Below, one piece after another: positions 7,456-13,889 of a stretch of DNA of 18,552 nucleotides (within the stretch, counting starts at the first letter, position 1; every line of letters begins with the position of its first letter). The notes below the pieces were generated by a model. It was not told where the DNA came from and made no database searches. It worked only from the letters and a program-made list of their open reading frames with translations. The stretch is taken from contig QFQM01000085.1 in assembly GCA_003243255.1 (NCBI GenBank), positions 1 through 18,552 on the forward strand, given 5' to 3'. Position numbers and translations under genes: made by a program. The DNA is from Flavobacterium psychrophilum (GTDB taxonomy: Bacteria; Bacteroidota; Bacteroidia; Flavobacteriales; Flavobacteriaceae).

Positions 7456-8820
7456 TTATTTTTCATTAGCTAAAAACTGGCGGTACCAATGCCCTGATTC
7501 TTTAATAGTTCGTTCTTGTGTGTCAAAATCAATATGAATAAGCCCGAAACGTGCATGGTAGCCTTCGGCCCATTCAAAATTGTCAGTAAGGCTCCATACA
7601 AAATAGCCGTGCACGTTGGCACCTTCGTTTTTTGCCCGGAGTATCTCACTCAGGTGATCCTGGATGTATTGTTTGCGTTTAGTGTCATTTATTTGTCCAT
7701 CTACTAAAGCATCAGGAAACGCAGCACCGTTTTCGGTAATTATCAATTTAGGGATATTGTTATACCTGCTGAATTGTTTAATCATGTGTGCAATTGCAGG
7801 TGGGTGTACTTCCCATTTCATTTCGGTTAAAAGCGGTACTTTACGCTTTTGGGCGGTAACCAATGCTGCGCCTATATAAGGGGTTAGCATAGACGAACGC
7901 ACTACCTCGCGGGTATAGCATTGCAGGCCTATGAAATCAAAATCAAAAGGCATGTTTTCCCTGTCGCCGGGCAGCATATATTTATTCAGTTTGTTAAGAA
8001 CAGGCAGGTCGGCCTGCGGATATCCCATTCCTAAAATGGGTTCTATAAAAGTGCGGTTCAGTAATGTGTCTACACGTTTTGCTGCCGCAATGTCTTTCAT
8101 TTTGTCTGATGCAGGTTCTATATAAGTACACGAGAATGTAGTACCGATGTTAGCATCCGGTAAAAGGTTGCGTAAGATCCTGCCTCCGGCTGCGGTTGCA
8201 AGGGTTACATGATGTACCGCTTTCGCATAATTGCTGATGCCCCTTTTGCCGGGTGCGTGTATGCCCAGAAAATATCCCGCACCTGTAAAAACCGATGGCT
8301 CATTCATTACCATCCAGTTTTTTACCCTGTCGCCAAAGCTACGCGCACAGAGTTCGGTAAATTCACTAAACCATCTGATGCTTTCGCGGTTGGTCCATCC
8401 ACCTTTAAGTTCAAGTGCATGTGGCAGGTCCCAGTGGTATAGCGTAACCCAGGGCTCTATACCCTGAGATAGTATATAATCGATAAGGTTGTTGTAGTAA
8501 TCAATGCCAGCCTGGTTAACTTCTCCAATGCCATTAGGGAATACACGCGACCAACTGATTGAAAACCTGAAGTTAGGAATGTTAAGTTCGCGGATAAGGT
8601 CTACATCGGTTTGATAAGAAGCGTAAAAATCGCAGGCTGTCCTGGCGTGGTGGTTGCTTTTTATCCTGCCTTTTTTAGCAGTAAAAACATCCCATATAGA
8701 CAATCCTTTGCCATCGGCATCATGAGAGCCTTCTATCTGGAAGGCGGCAGTTGATACACCCCACAGAAAATCATCTCCAAAATGGGATTTATCAGGTGTA
8801 AATGCATTATTTATGTCCAT
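7456..8820 (-). CDS. Glycoside hydrolase family 1 beta-glucosidase, cytoplasmic
   Basis: 454 residues, a full-length (beta/alpha)8 GH1 enzyme with no signal peptide, hydrolysing beta-glucosides (possibly beta-galactosides) inside the cell with retention. N-terminal signature FLWGVSTAAFQIEGSHDADGK (18-38); acid/base Glu174 in WMVMNEPSVF; nucleophile Glu363 in LIITENGAAFPD; sugar-binding WSLTDNFEWAEGY (409-421), with the Glu416-Trp417 pair that contacts the glucose 4- and 6-OH. All catalytic residues are present. First gene of an operon with the glycosyltransferase 30 bases downstream. The leader upstream contains a hairpin and overlapping inverted repeats but no consensus -7 box. Confidence 0.96.
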   Translation of the reverse strand: MDINNAFTPDKSHFGDDFLWGVSTAAFQIEGSHDADGKGLSIWDVFTAKKGRIKSNHHARTACDFYASYQTDVDLIRELNIPNFRFSISWSRVFPNGIGEVNQAGIDYYNNLIDYILSQGIEPWVTLYHWDLPHALELKGGWTNRESIRWFSEFTELCARSFGDRVKNWMVMNEPSVFTGAGYFLGIHAPGKRGISNYAKAVHHVTLATAAGGRILRNLLPDANIGTTFSCTYIEPASDKMKDIAAAKRVDTLLNRTFIEPILGMGYPQADLPVLNKLNKYMLPGDRENMPFDFDFIGLQCYTREVVRSSMLTPYIGAALVTAQKRKVPLLTEMKWEVHPPAIAHMIKQFSRYNNIPKLIITENGAAFPDALVDGQINDTKRKQYIQDHLSEILRAKNEGANVHGYFVWSLTDNFEWAEGYHARFGLIHIDFDTQERTIKESGHWYRQFLANEK

Positions 8821-9196
8821 TCAAAAAGCAGAAATCTAAAATTGTTTTTTGAACAGTTATTAATGCAGAAACGTAGACTGCATGGCTTTAAGGAAAAGCC
8901 ATTCCCTGAAAGAAATCAGATATTTAAACAGAAAAAATTTCATATCCTTATTTTTCTGTAAAATACGGATATTGAGATGAATACATGGTTATGGTGAGGT
9001 TAATAAAACATTAACTATCAGCATGTTTGATATTTAGATTGTTTGACTGTTTGATTTACAAGAATGGGTTTGAGTAGTTTCCCCTCCTTCGGAGGGGTGC
9101 CCGTAGGGCGGGGTGGTTTTATAGTCATGCTTAAGACACCCCGGCTTTCAGCCACCCCTCTGAAAGAGGGGAATTCGTAAGTAACTTTATTTAGGG
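8821..9196. other. Intergenic region upstream of the GH1 operon with several inverted repeats
   Basis: 376 bases without a gene. From left to right: a hairpin ATGGCTTT (8882-8889) / AAAGCCAT (8895-8902); ACAGAAAAA (8928-8936) pairing with TTTTTCTGT (8951-8959), interleaved with ATATCC (8942-8947) pairing with GGATAT (8967-8972); a plain AT-rich stretch; then the palindromic repeat at 9079-9174. The hairpins are 60-150 bases before the GH1 start and could be operators or leader structures. No TAnnTTTG box was found on the minus strand. Confidence 0.5.
9079..9174. repeat. Double-hairpin GC-rich intergenic repeat
   Basis: Two hairpins facing each other: CCCCTCC (9081-9087) TTC GGAGGGG (9091-9097), and CCCCTCT (9155-9161) GAA AGAGGGG (9165-9171). 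The stretch between them also pairs (GGGGTG near 9110 with CACCCC near 9137). This CCCCTCC/GGAGGGGTG type with GGGCGGGGTGG is a repeat I recall as scattered in flavobacterial genomes. It begins 23 bases past the stop of the gene at 9197-9481 and may also act as its transcription terminator. Confidence 0.75.
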
Positions 9197-9481
9197 TTAC
9201 CAAACAATCATCTTCATAAAATAATCTACATCATTGGTATAGCGCTCTTCTTTCATGGTGATGCCTATTAGCGTGTAGGATTCTTTTTCGTGATACCCTT
9301 CAATCTCAAAACTTGTGCTGGCTTCATAGGTTTCCAGAAATGCTTTTACATCAAAATCTTCCATCTCGCTTTTGGGTAAAAGCACAAAATAGTCTATAAC
9401 GGTTTCTTCTCCTTTAAAGGTGGCTTTGCCTTCAAAGCTCTTAAGCTCTTCAAAAACATCTTTGGCGTCAAGGTATTTCAT
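9197..9481 (-). CDS. Small acidic protein of unknown function (94 aa)
   Basis: 94 residues starting MKYLDAKDVFEELKSF, strongly acidic, with no signal peptide or membrane helix, so cytoplasmic. Alternating strand-like segments (TVIDYFVLLP, TSFEIEGYH, SYTLIGITM) suggest a small alpha/beta fold. I do not recognise a family. It lies 88 bases downstream of pfkB on the same strand, with a repetitive spacer between, so co-transcription is possible but not certain. The double-hairpin repeat follows its stop. Confidence 0.65.
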   Translation of the reverse strand: MKYLDAKDVFEELKSFEGKATFKGEETVIDYFVLLPKSEMEDFDVKAFLETYEASTSFEIEGYHEKESYTLIGITMKEERYTNDVDYFMKMIVW

Positions 9482-9490
9482 AATTTCAAT

Positions 9491-9560
9491 GTTTAGGGTT
9501 TAGGGTTTAGAGTTCGGGGTTTGGTGTTCAGCAACTCAGAACGCTGAACTCATAACCCAA
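9491..9560. repeat. TTTAGGG-type intergenic repeat with inverted repeat
   Basis: Two and a half copies of a GTTTAGG-like heptamer (from 9491) run into AGTTCGGGGTTTGG and then an inverted repeat GTTCAGC (9526-9532) / GCTGAAC (9543-9549), ending in CATAACCCAAAACG. The spacer is 88 bases between pfkB and the small gene at 9197. It resembles the degenerate CCCTAAA/GAACTC intergenic repeats I recall from flavobacteria; it is not a telomere. Confidence 0.65.
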
Positions 9561-9569
9561 AACGCACAA

Positions 9570-10499
9570 TTATTTCGAAAGCCAGTTATATAGCTTTTCT
9601 GCATTTTCTTTGGTAAAGAGCCCGGTTCCTTTACTCATTGTAGCTGCTGTACCACAGGCTACTCCCATGCGTGCCATTTCGGTCAGGCTGCCGCCTCTGG
9701 CAATTACCGATACCATTCCGGCTACCATGCTGTCTCCTGCACCTACGGTACTCAGTTTTTTTACCGATGGTGCCGAAACATGAATAGTTTCGTCTTTTGT
9801 TACCAGGTATGCACCCTGTGGCCCCATTGATACAGCAACAATTTCGGTTTTGCCCTGATCGATCAACAGTTTTGCGGCTTCGTCAGCCGATTCATTATCC
9901 AGTTCTTCTTTGCCGGATAGCCGGCTTAGTTCTCCAATATTGGGCTTTATAAGGTATACACCTTCATTCAGTATTTCGGTTAATGCATCGCCTGATGTGT
10001 CAGCAATGATTTTTACATTTTTAGCTTTGAGTGCTGCAAACAGTTTTCGAAGCCATTTGGGAGATAAGCCTTCAGGAAGGCTGCCGCTTATTACGGCAAT
10101 ATCAGGAAAAGGAGATGAGTTTAATATTGCGTTTTGTAAAGCATCGGCATCAGCGGTTGTTAGCTTTTCGCCTGGCATGCCAAAACGGTACTGGTTGTTG
10201 TTTGCAGTATCTACAACAATAAAATTTTCACGGGTTTCGGCAGATGTTTCTACCGGTAGTATTTTAACGTCTTCCTTGTTTAGCAGTTGCTCAAGAAGTT
10301 CACCGGTTCGGCCTCCTTTTGAAAAAAGGGTTACAGCATTTATGCCAAGCCGTTTCAGGCCACGGGAAACATTAATGCCTCCGCCTCCGGGTTCGTATAC
10401 GGGCAAAGAGCAGCGTATTTTTTTTTCGGGTTGTATATGGTTAGCCGTACTGCTTTTGTCTACAGCAGGGTTTAGGGTTATGGTAAGGATATTAGCCAT
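9570..10499 (-). CDS. pfkB: 6-phosphofructokinase II (PfkB-type)
   Basis: 309 residues, the same length and numbering as E. coli PfkB. It phosphorylates fructose 6-phosphate (less likely fructose 1-phosphate or tagatose 6-phosphate) with ATP in glycolysis, in the cytoplasm. Seen: substrate loop EPGGGGINVSRGL (36-48), SGSLPEG (138-144), the KPN and ELS motif at ~185-193, and the ATP/anion-hole motif TVGAGDSMVAG (251-261) with catalytic base Asp256. Identity to E. coli PfkB is high at NPAVD/YPEGKLRC-like, PVYEPGGGG and VSMGPQGA positions, favouring pfkB over fruK. The start codon at 10497-10499 lies inside the right arm of a long palindrome (10498-10556), which suggests regulation. Confidence 0.9.
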   Translation of the reverse strand: MANILTITLNPAVDKSSTANHIQPEKKIRCSLPVYEPGGGGINVSRGLKRLGINAVTLFSKGGRTGELLEQLLNKEDVKILPVETSAETRENFIVVDTANNNQYRFGMPGEKLTTADADALQNAILNSSPFPDIAVISGSLPEGLSPKWLRKLFAALKAKNVKIIADTSGDALTEILNEGVYLIKPNIGELSRLSGKEELDNESADEAAKLLIDQGKTEIVAVSMGPQGAYLVTKDETIHVSAPSVKKLSTVGAGDSMVAGMVSVIARGGSLTEMARMGVACGTAATMSKGTGLFTKENAEKLYNWLSK

Positions 10500-10556
10500 G
10501 GCAATAATTAGGATTGGTAAAAGCTAATTTACCATTTTTAACCTGATTATTGCCAT
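10498..10556. promoter_or_regulatory. Long interrupted palindrome overlapping the pfkB start
   Basis: Arms ATGGCAATAATTAGG (10498-10512) and CCTGATTATTGCCAT (10542-10556) are complementary at 14 of 15 positions. A second inverted repeat, TGGTAAA (10515-10521) / TTTACCA (10528-10534), is nested between them. In the pfkB message the start codon would be inside the stem. On DNA it could instead be a two-part operator. TAGCTTTT within the inner part on the minus strand is a near -7 box. Confidence 0.7.
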
Positions 10557-10587
10557 AACAGAGTGTTAATGCTAAATCCGGGGAAGT

Positions 10588-10887
10588 TTAATCTGCAAAA
10601 CGCTCGAGGATACTATACTCATTGCTTAATTCAATGTAGTAGCATCCCCGTGGAATCTCAACATCCAGACCAGATATCTGGTTGTCGCTGTAACCGCGTT
10701 GTTTCAGTTCATCTTCAGTGTGCAGCAGCACGGGCTCGTCTCCAACGTAATAAAGGTTGTTGTCAGACCTGTTAATCTCAGACACAGTCCCTGAAATCCC
10801 ATAATCCATAGAATTATACAACAATTCTTTTTCTAGTTCTTCGTCAGACAACTTGCTAAGCCATAGTTTTAGTTCTTTTAGCTTCAT
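10588..10887 (-). CDS. Small hydrophilic protein of unknown function (99 aa)
   Basis: 99 residues beginning MKLKELKLWLSKLSDEELEKELLYN, an amphipathic charged N-terminal helix, followed by a strand-rich acidic half (NLYYVGDEPVLLHTEDEL, SGLDVEIPRGCYYIEL). No signal peptide or membrane segment. Family not recognised; small regulatory or adaptor proteins can look like this. It is upstream of pfkB with an 88-base spacer that holds the palindrome, so it may be a separate unit. A G-rich tract (GGGGCGGTTGGGGGGG, about 10923-10938) lies just before it. Confidence 0.6.
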   Translation of the reverse strand: MKLKELKLWLSKLSDEELEKELLYNSMDYGISGTVSEINRSDNNLYYVGDEPVLLHTEDELKQRGYSDNQISGLDVEIPRGCYYIELSNEYSILERFAD

Positions 10888-10943
10888 TGGGTTGCATGTA
10901 AATTAATTGAACAGTAAAGTTTGGGGCGGTTGGGGGGGACCAT

Positions 10944-10965
10944 AACTCTTTAGTAACAAAGAATT
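10944..10965 (-). other. Weak hairpin downstream of the alkylation-repair operon
   Basis: AACTCTTT (10944-10951) and AAAGAATT (10958-10965) can pair over 8 bp with one G-T pair. It lies ~70 bases past the AlkB-like stop but has no T run, so it is only a possible 3' structure. I find no better terminator for that operon. Confidence 0.3.
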
Positions 10966-11035
10966 AACAGGGTAAATATATACAATATTTGTAATCCTGA
11001 ATTAGAAGGTATATTAATAATTTAATTTCAGTTAC

Positions 11036-11647
11036 TTATGCTGTATCTGTTACTATGGTACGGAAGGTTAAATTTATTCGCGGATGCTTGATTTTAGTGG
11101 ATTGAGGCAATCTGTGAAGCCAATGCGTCTGGGTTTCGCCTTTCATTACTAAAAGGCTGCCGTTGTCTAAAACTGTATCTATTTTCTGACCGCTTACCTT
11201 GTGCTTAAAACTGAATTTTCTTACAGCACCAAAACTTAAAGACCCGATGACTGTATTTTTGCCTAAACTTTTTTCATCATCGCTATGCCACGCCATGCCT
11301 TCTTCTCCGTCGTGATACAGGTTTAAAAGGCAGGAGTTGAACTTTGTTCCGCAGGTTTTTTCTGTAATTTCCTTTAGTTCAAGCAATGCTTTTGTCCAGG
11401 GTAAAGCCGTTTTAGTGGTACGCGAATAGGTATAGTCATAATTATCATCGCCATACCATGCAACCTTGCGTTTTGTAATGATTCTTTTACCATAAATAAT
11501 AGCCTCATCATGCTGCCATGGGATCTCATTCAGCAAAATGTCATAATAACGCCATGCATCGCTTTCGCTCAGTATATGGCCGTAGTAAATTACTTCACCA
11601 TCATAGGGGAGCAGGTTAGGATTGGTATCGGTATTAAATAAGTCCAT
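11036..11647 (-). CDS. AlkB-like Fe(II)/2-oxoglutarate DNA dealkylase
   Basis: 203 residues, ALKBH2-like. AlkB enzymes oxidatively remove methyl and small alkyl groups from damaged bases (1-methyladenine, 3-methylcytosine). Visible parts: the substrate-side region ITKRKVAWYGDDNYDYTYS; Fe ligands His121 and Asp123 in AWHSDDE; distal His178 in THWLHRLP; 2OG-binding Arg190 and Arg196 in HPRINLTFR. The jelly-roll core is complete and of normal length. Last gene of the operon; its start overlaps the end of the Ada metal-binding gene by 14 bases, so the two are likely translationally coupled. Expression should follow the AraC-Ogt gene at the operon head. Confidence 0.94.
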   Translation of the reverse strand: MDLFNTDTNPNLLPYDGEVIYYGHILSESDAWRYYDILLNEIPWQHDEAIIYGKRIITKRKVAWYGDDNYDYTYSRTTKTALPWTKALLELKEITEKTCGTKFNSCLLNLYHDGEEGMAWHSDDEKSLGKNTVIGSLSFGAVRKFSFKHKVSGQKIDTVLDNGSLLVMKGETQTHWLHRLPQSTKIKHPRINLTFRTIVTDTA

Positions 11648-11885
11648 TTTGCTGTTTCCAGATTTGATATTGCTGTTTCATACAATGTCCGCAGGGGCGG
11701 CAGCCGAAGTATTTTGCTTCTTCAGCCGAAGTGAAAAACACCCGGTTATCCATTTTCATTCGCTTACCGGATGCACAGTTTAGTTTTCCGAATATTTTCA
11801 GCTTTTTGTTTCCGCCAAAGGTAATCACATGGGCCTTAATTAATGTCCTAAGTTCTTTAGCTGACAGCTGTTTATGCAAAATCAT
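11634..11885 (-). CDS. Stand-alone Ada metal-binding domain protein (83 aa)
   Basis: 83 residues corresponding to the N-terminal zinc domain of E. coli Ada (PF02805), which repairs methylphosphotriesters by taking the methyl group on Cys38. Here NRVFFTSAEEAKYFGCRPCGHC (47-68) matches the Ada NVSFYANASEALAAGFRPCKRC stretch, so Cys65 and Cys68 equal Ada Cys69 and Cys72. Only one cysteine (Cys37) stands for Ada Cys38/Cys42, and an extra Cys62 precedes RPC. If KIFGKLNC is aligned to GIFCRPSC, Cys37 equals Cys42 and Gly33 replaces the acceptor. No HTH or methyltransferase part follows: those are in the operon's first gene. ATGA overlap with the oxygenase upstream, 14-base overlap with alkB downstream. 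Confidence 0.88.
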   Translation of the reverse strand: MILHKQLSAKELRTLIKAHVITFGGNKKLKIFGKLNCASGKRMKMDNRVFFTSAEEAKYFGCRPCGHCMKQQYQIWKQQNGLI

Positions 11886-12595
11886 GTAACAGCATCGTGA
11901 AAGATGATACCCATTGCCATACGTTTACCACTGTGTACTTCGCTAACGCCATGCCTCATAGCGGCACGGTAATAACCTTTGCTGCCTTTAACAGGCCTGA
12001 AGTTTGTGGTAAAGATAAGCATATCACCTTTATTAGGCTTAAGTACTATGGCTTTAGACTGTGCTCTTGGCACCTGTTCTGTAAGTACGAATTCGCCACC
12101 CGTGTGGTCTTCATCCGGTTGGGTGAGCATTACAACGGTCTGTATAGGAAAGTACACCTCTCCATAAAGATCCTGATGCAGGGTGTTGAAGCCCCCAGGA
12201 CCGTATTTTAATATCAATACCGTTGGCTTTAGCTGATCATTAGCACGGCATTGCTCGTGGAGCTGTTCCAGCTGTTTAGGAAAAGCAGTATCAATATTCA
12301 GGGCTTTCATCCAGGTATTGGCAATTGCCGATAGATAGGGATAAATACTTTCTCTTACCGCTGCAATTGTATCCGGCAAAGGATAGCTGAAATATTTATA
12401 TTCGCCCAAACCAAAACGATGCCGCTCCATCACTACTGTTTTCCGGTATAGCGATGGGTTATCGTATAAAGCAGATAACGAATCGCATTCTTCGTGGTTA
12501 AAGAATCCGGGAAGTATGGCATAACCTTTTTGGTTGAGGCTCTCGGCAATACAGCTCCATTGCAGGGTTGCTGTTTTTTGTTCTATGGAGTTCAT
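11882..12595 (-). CDS. Fe(II)/2OG oxygenase, PF09859-like, in the alkylation-repair operon
   Basis: 237 residues. Family signatures: LHQDLYGEVYFPIQTVVML with His140 and Asp142 as Fe ligands, TGGEFVLTEQVPRAQS (165-180), KPNKGDMLIFTTNFRPVKGSKGYYRAAMRHGVS with distal His215, then SGKRMAMGIIFHD with Arg225 as the likely 2-oxoglutarate anchor. All catalytic positions are intact. This matches the PF09859/COG3826 group of 2OG oxygenases, which I believe has no settled substrate. Its place between the AraC-Ogt gene (whose stop directly abuts this start) and the Ada-domain gene (ATGA overlap) makes a role in alkylation repair or tolerance likely by context. Confidence 0.88.
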   Translation of the reverse strand: MNSIEQKTATLQWSCIAESLNQKGYAILPGFFNHEECDSLSALYDNPSLYRKTVVMERHRFGLGEYKYFSYPLPDTIAAVRESIYPYLSAIANTWMKALNIDTAFPKQLEQLHEQCRANDQLKPTVLILKYGPGGFNTLHQDLYGEVYFPIQTVVMLTQPDEDHTGGEFVLTEQVPRAQSKAIVLKPNKGDMLIFTTNFRPVKGSKGYYRAAMRHGVSEVHSGKRMAMGIIFHDAVT

Positions 12596-13435
12596 TTATA
12601 GTTCTGCTTTTGCCGATTCCCATCCTATCATTGCAGCCTTTCGGTTACTGCCCCAATGATAATTACCCATAACTCCCGTAGATTGTATCACCCTGTGGCA
12701 CGGAATGATAAAGGCAACAGGATTATCACCTACGGCTGAACCCACTGCCCTTGATGCTTTTGGCGAATCTATGATTTGTGCAATGCCGCCATAGGTTACA
12801 AGGTTGCCCATAGGGATGTTAAGTAATGCTTCCCAGACTTTTAGCTGAAACGGGGTACCTTTAAGGTGTAGTTTAAGGGTATCGGCAGATGTACCGTTAG
12901 TAAAAGCATTGAGTGCTTCGGTCTGGAAGCTATCGGTTACTTGTGCGAAGCGGGCATTCGGAAATTTCCCCTTTAGTACCGAAATCGCATCAGTTTCATT
13001 ATCGGCGAATGCCAGATGGCAAATACCTTTAGATGTAGATGCAGAAAGTATAGTTCCGAATGGAGTCGATGCAAAACTGTAGTTGATGCTGAGGTTTTCG
13101 CCACCATTTTTATACTCGCCGGGAGTCATACCTTCTATATTTATAAAAAGGTCATGCAGCCTTCCTGTGCCCGATAGCCCTGTTTGCAGTGCTGCATCAA
13201 AAAGGGTAGAGGAGGTGCCGGCCAATAGTTTTTTGGCATGCTCGATACTCAGGTATTGCAAAAACTTTTTAGGACTCACACCGGCCCAGTCTGTAAACAG
13301 TTTTTGAAAATGAAACGGACTCAGGTGTACTTTTTCTGCCAGCTCGTCAAGATTGGGCTGATCTTTAAAATTATCTTTAAGATAACTTATAGCCTGTGTT
13401 ATCCTTTCAAAATTTATATTACTTTGCTCTTTCAT
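12596..13435 (-). CDS. AraC-type HTH fused to O6-methylguanine-DNA methyltransferase (Ada C-part/Ogt)
   Basis: 279 residues from ATG at 13433-13435 (MKEQSNINFERITQ). An in-frame ATG at 13606 would add 57 residues, but that extension crosses the promoter at 13461-13491 and looks non-coding. Residues ~10-108: AraC-type double HTH (LDELAEKVHLSPFHFQKLF; LFDAALQTGLS). Residues ~115-275: Ogt/MGMT domain with Arg229 (arginine finger), Asn238 (hinge) and the acceptor Cys246 in IIPCHRVIQSTG. It should repair O6-methylguanine by suicidal transfer and activate its own operon, as in the Ada response. The N-terminal phosphotriester domain of classical Ada is absent here and encoded separately two genes downstream. 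Head of the operon. Confidence 0.94.
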   Translation of the reverse strand: MKEQSNINFERITQAISYLKDNFKDQPNLDELAEKVHLSPFHFQKLFTDWAGVSPKKFLQYLSIEHAKKLLAGTSSTLFDAALQTGLSGTGRLHDLFINIEGMTPGEYKNGGENLSINYSFASTPFGTILSASTSKGICHLAFADNETDAISVLKGKFPNARFAQVTDSFQTEALNAFTNGTSADTLKLHLKGTPFQLKVWEALLNIPMGNLVTYGGIAQIIDSPKASRAVGSAVGDNPVAFIIPCHRVIQSTGVMGNYHWGSNRKAAMIGWESAKAEL

Positions 13436-13460
13436 GATTATGTACCTTATAGTTACAGTA

Positions 13461-13491
13461 CAAAGGTATTGGCTGCCTGTGCCCGGTACAA
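13461..13491 (-). promoter_or_regulatory. Near-consensus Bacteroidota promoter of the alkylation-repair operon
   Basis: On the minus strand TTG (13491-13489), 20 bases, then TACCTTTG (13468-13461): both the -33 and -7 elements at the right spacing. The predicted transcript begins near 13454, about 20 nt before the ATG at 13435. TGTAC/GTACA half-sites occur at 13441-13445, 13458-13462 and 13486-13490 and could be bound by the AraC domain; that part is a guess. Confidence 0.75.
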
Positions 13492-13575
13492 CCCGAATCT
13501 TGCCAACTTTTCGCTGTAAAGGCTTCAATAAATATACATAATACTGCGTTATATACTGATAATACTTTTTTAGGA

Positions 13576-13878
13576 ATGAGAAAAATCGATAGCAAACATA
13601 TAGCATTCCATGTGCTTGTAGGGCTCTATTTTATATGGATGGCAGTATTCAGCATACTAATGGGTATGGCACTTACAAATACTTATGGGAATGCCACGAA
13701 TCCTTATCTCACCAATGTGTTTGTGCAGTGGATCTATCTTAACCTCATAATGGGATCGGCACTTTATATCTCCATCAGGCTTTTCAGGAACCGTACGCTG
13801 CTTGATAAGATAATCCTGGGTTCGTTTGTGTTCATGATTATCGCTGCGGTTGTGGTTGTAATGCTGATTGGGAACTAA
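13576..13878 (+). CDS. Small membrane protein, three predicted helices (100 aa)
   Basis: 100 residues with hydrophobic segments at about 9-31, 50-68 and 77-98, linked by short polar loops with basic residues (RLFRNR). It should be an inner-membrane protein. No catalytic motif is visible and I do not recognise a family. It is divergent from the alkylation-repair operon, sharing a ~140-base spacer, and may simply be a neighbour. A near -7 box (TACTTTTT at 13564-13571) would give an almost leaderless transcript, so the promoter is uncertain. A hairpin follows the stop. Confidence 0.7.
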   Translation: MRKIDSKHIAFHVLVGLYFIWMAVFSILMGMALTNTYGNATNPYLTNVFVQWIYLNLIMGSALYISIRLFRNRTLLDKIILGSFVFMIIAAVVVVMLIGN

Positions 13879-13889
13879 AATAAAAAAAC

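Noticed and set aside
9018..9203. 61-residue minus-strand open frame
   Set aside because: Its coding sequence is the GC-rich double-hairpin repeat; it also overlaps the end of the gene at 9197.
9491..9560. Telomere or CRISPR-like tandem repeat
   Set aside because: Only two to three short degenerate units, no spacers and no cas genes; a dispersed intergenic repeat is more likely.
9910..10527. 205-residue plus-strand open frame
   Set aside because: Antisense to pfkB, which has complete family motifs; composition is Ser/Arg/Pro-rich shadow protein without any domain.
10923..10938. G-quadruplex in the G-rich tract
   Set aside because: Only two clear G runs (GGGG and GGGGGGG) plus a GG; four tracts are not separated cleanly, so I do not claim it.
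13436..13606. N-terminal extension of the AraC-Ogt gene from an upstream ATG
   Set aside because: The extra 57 residues are not AraC-like and cross a near-consensus promoter, so the shorter start at 13435 is preferred.
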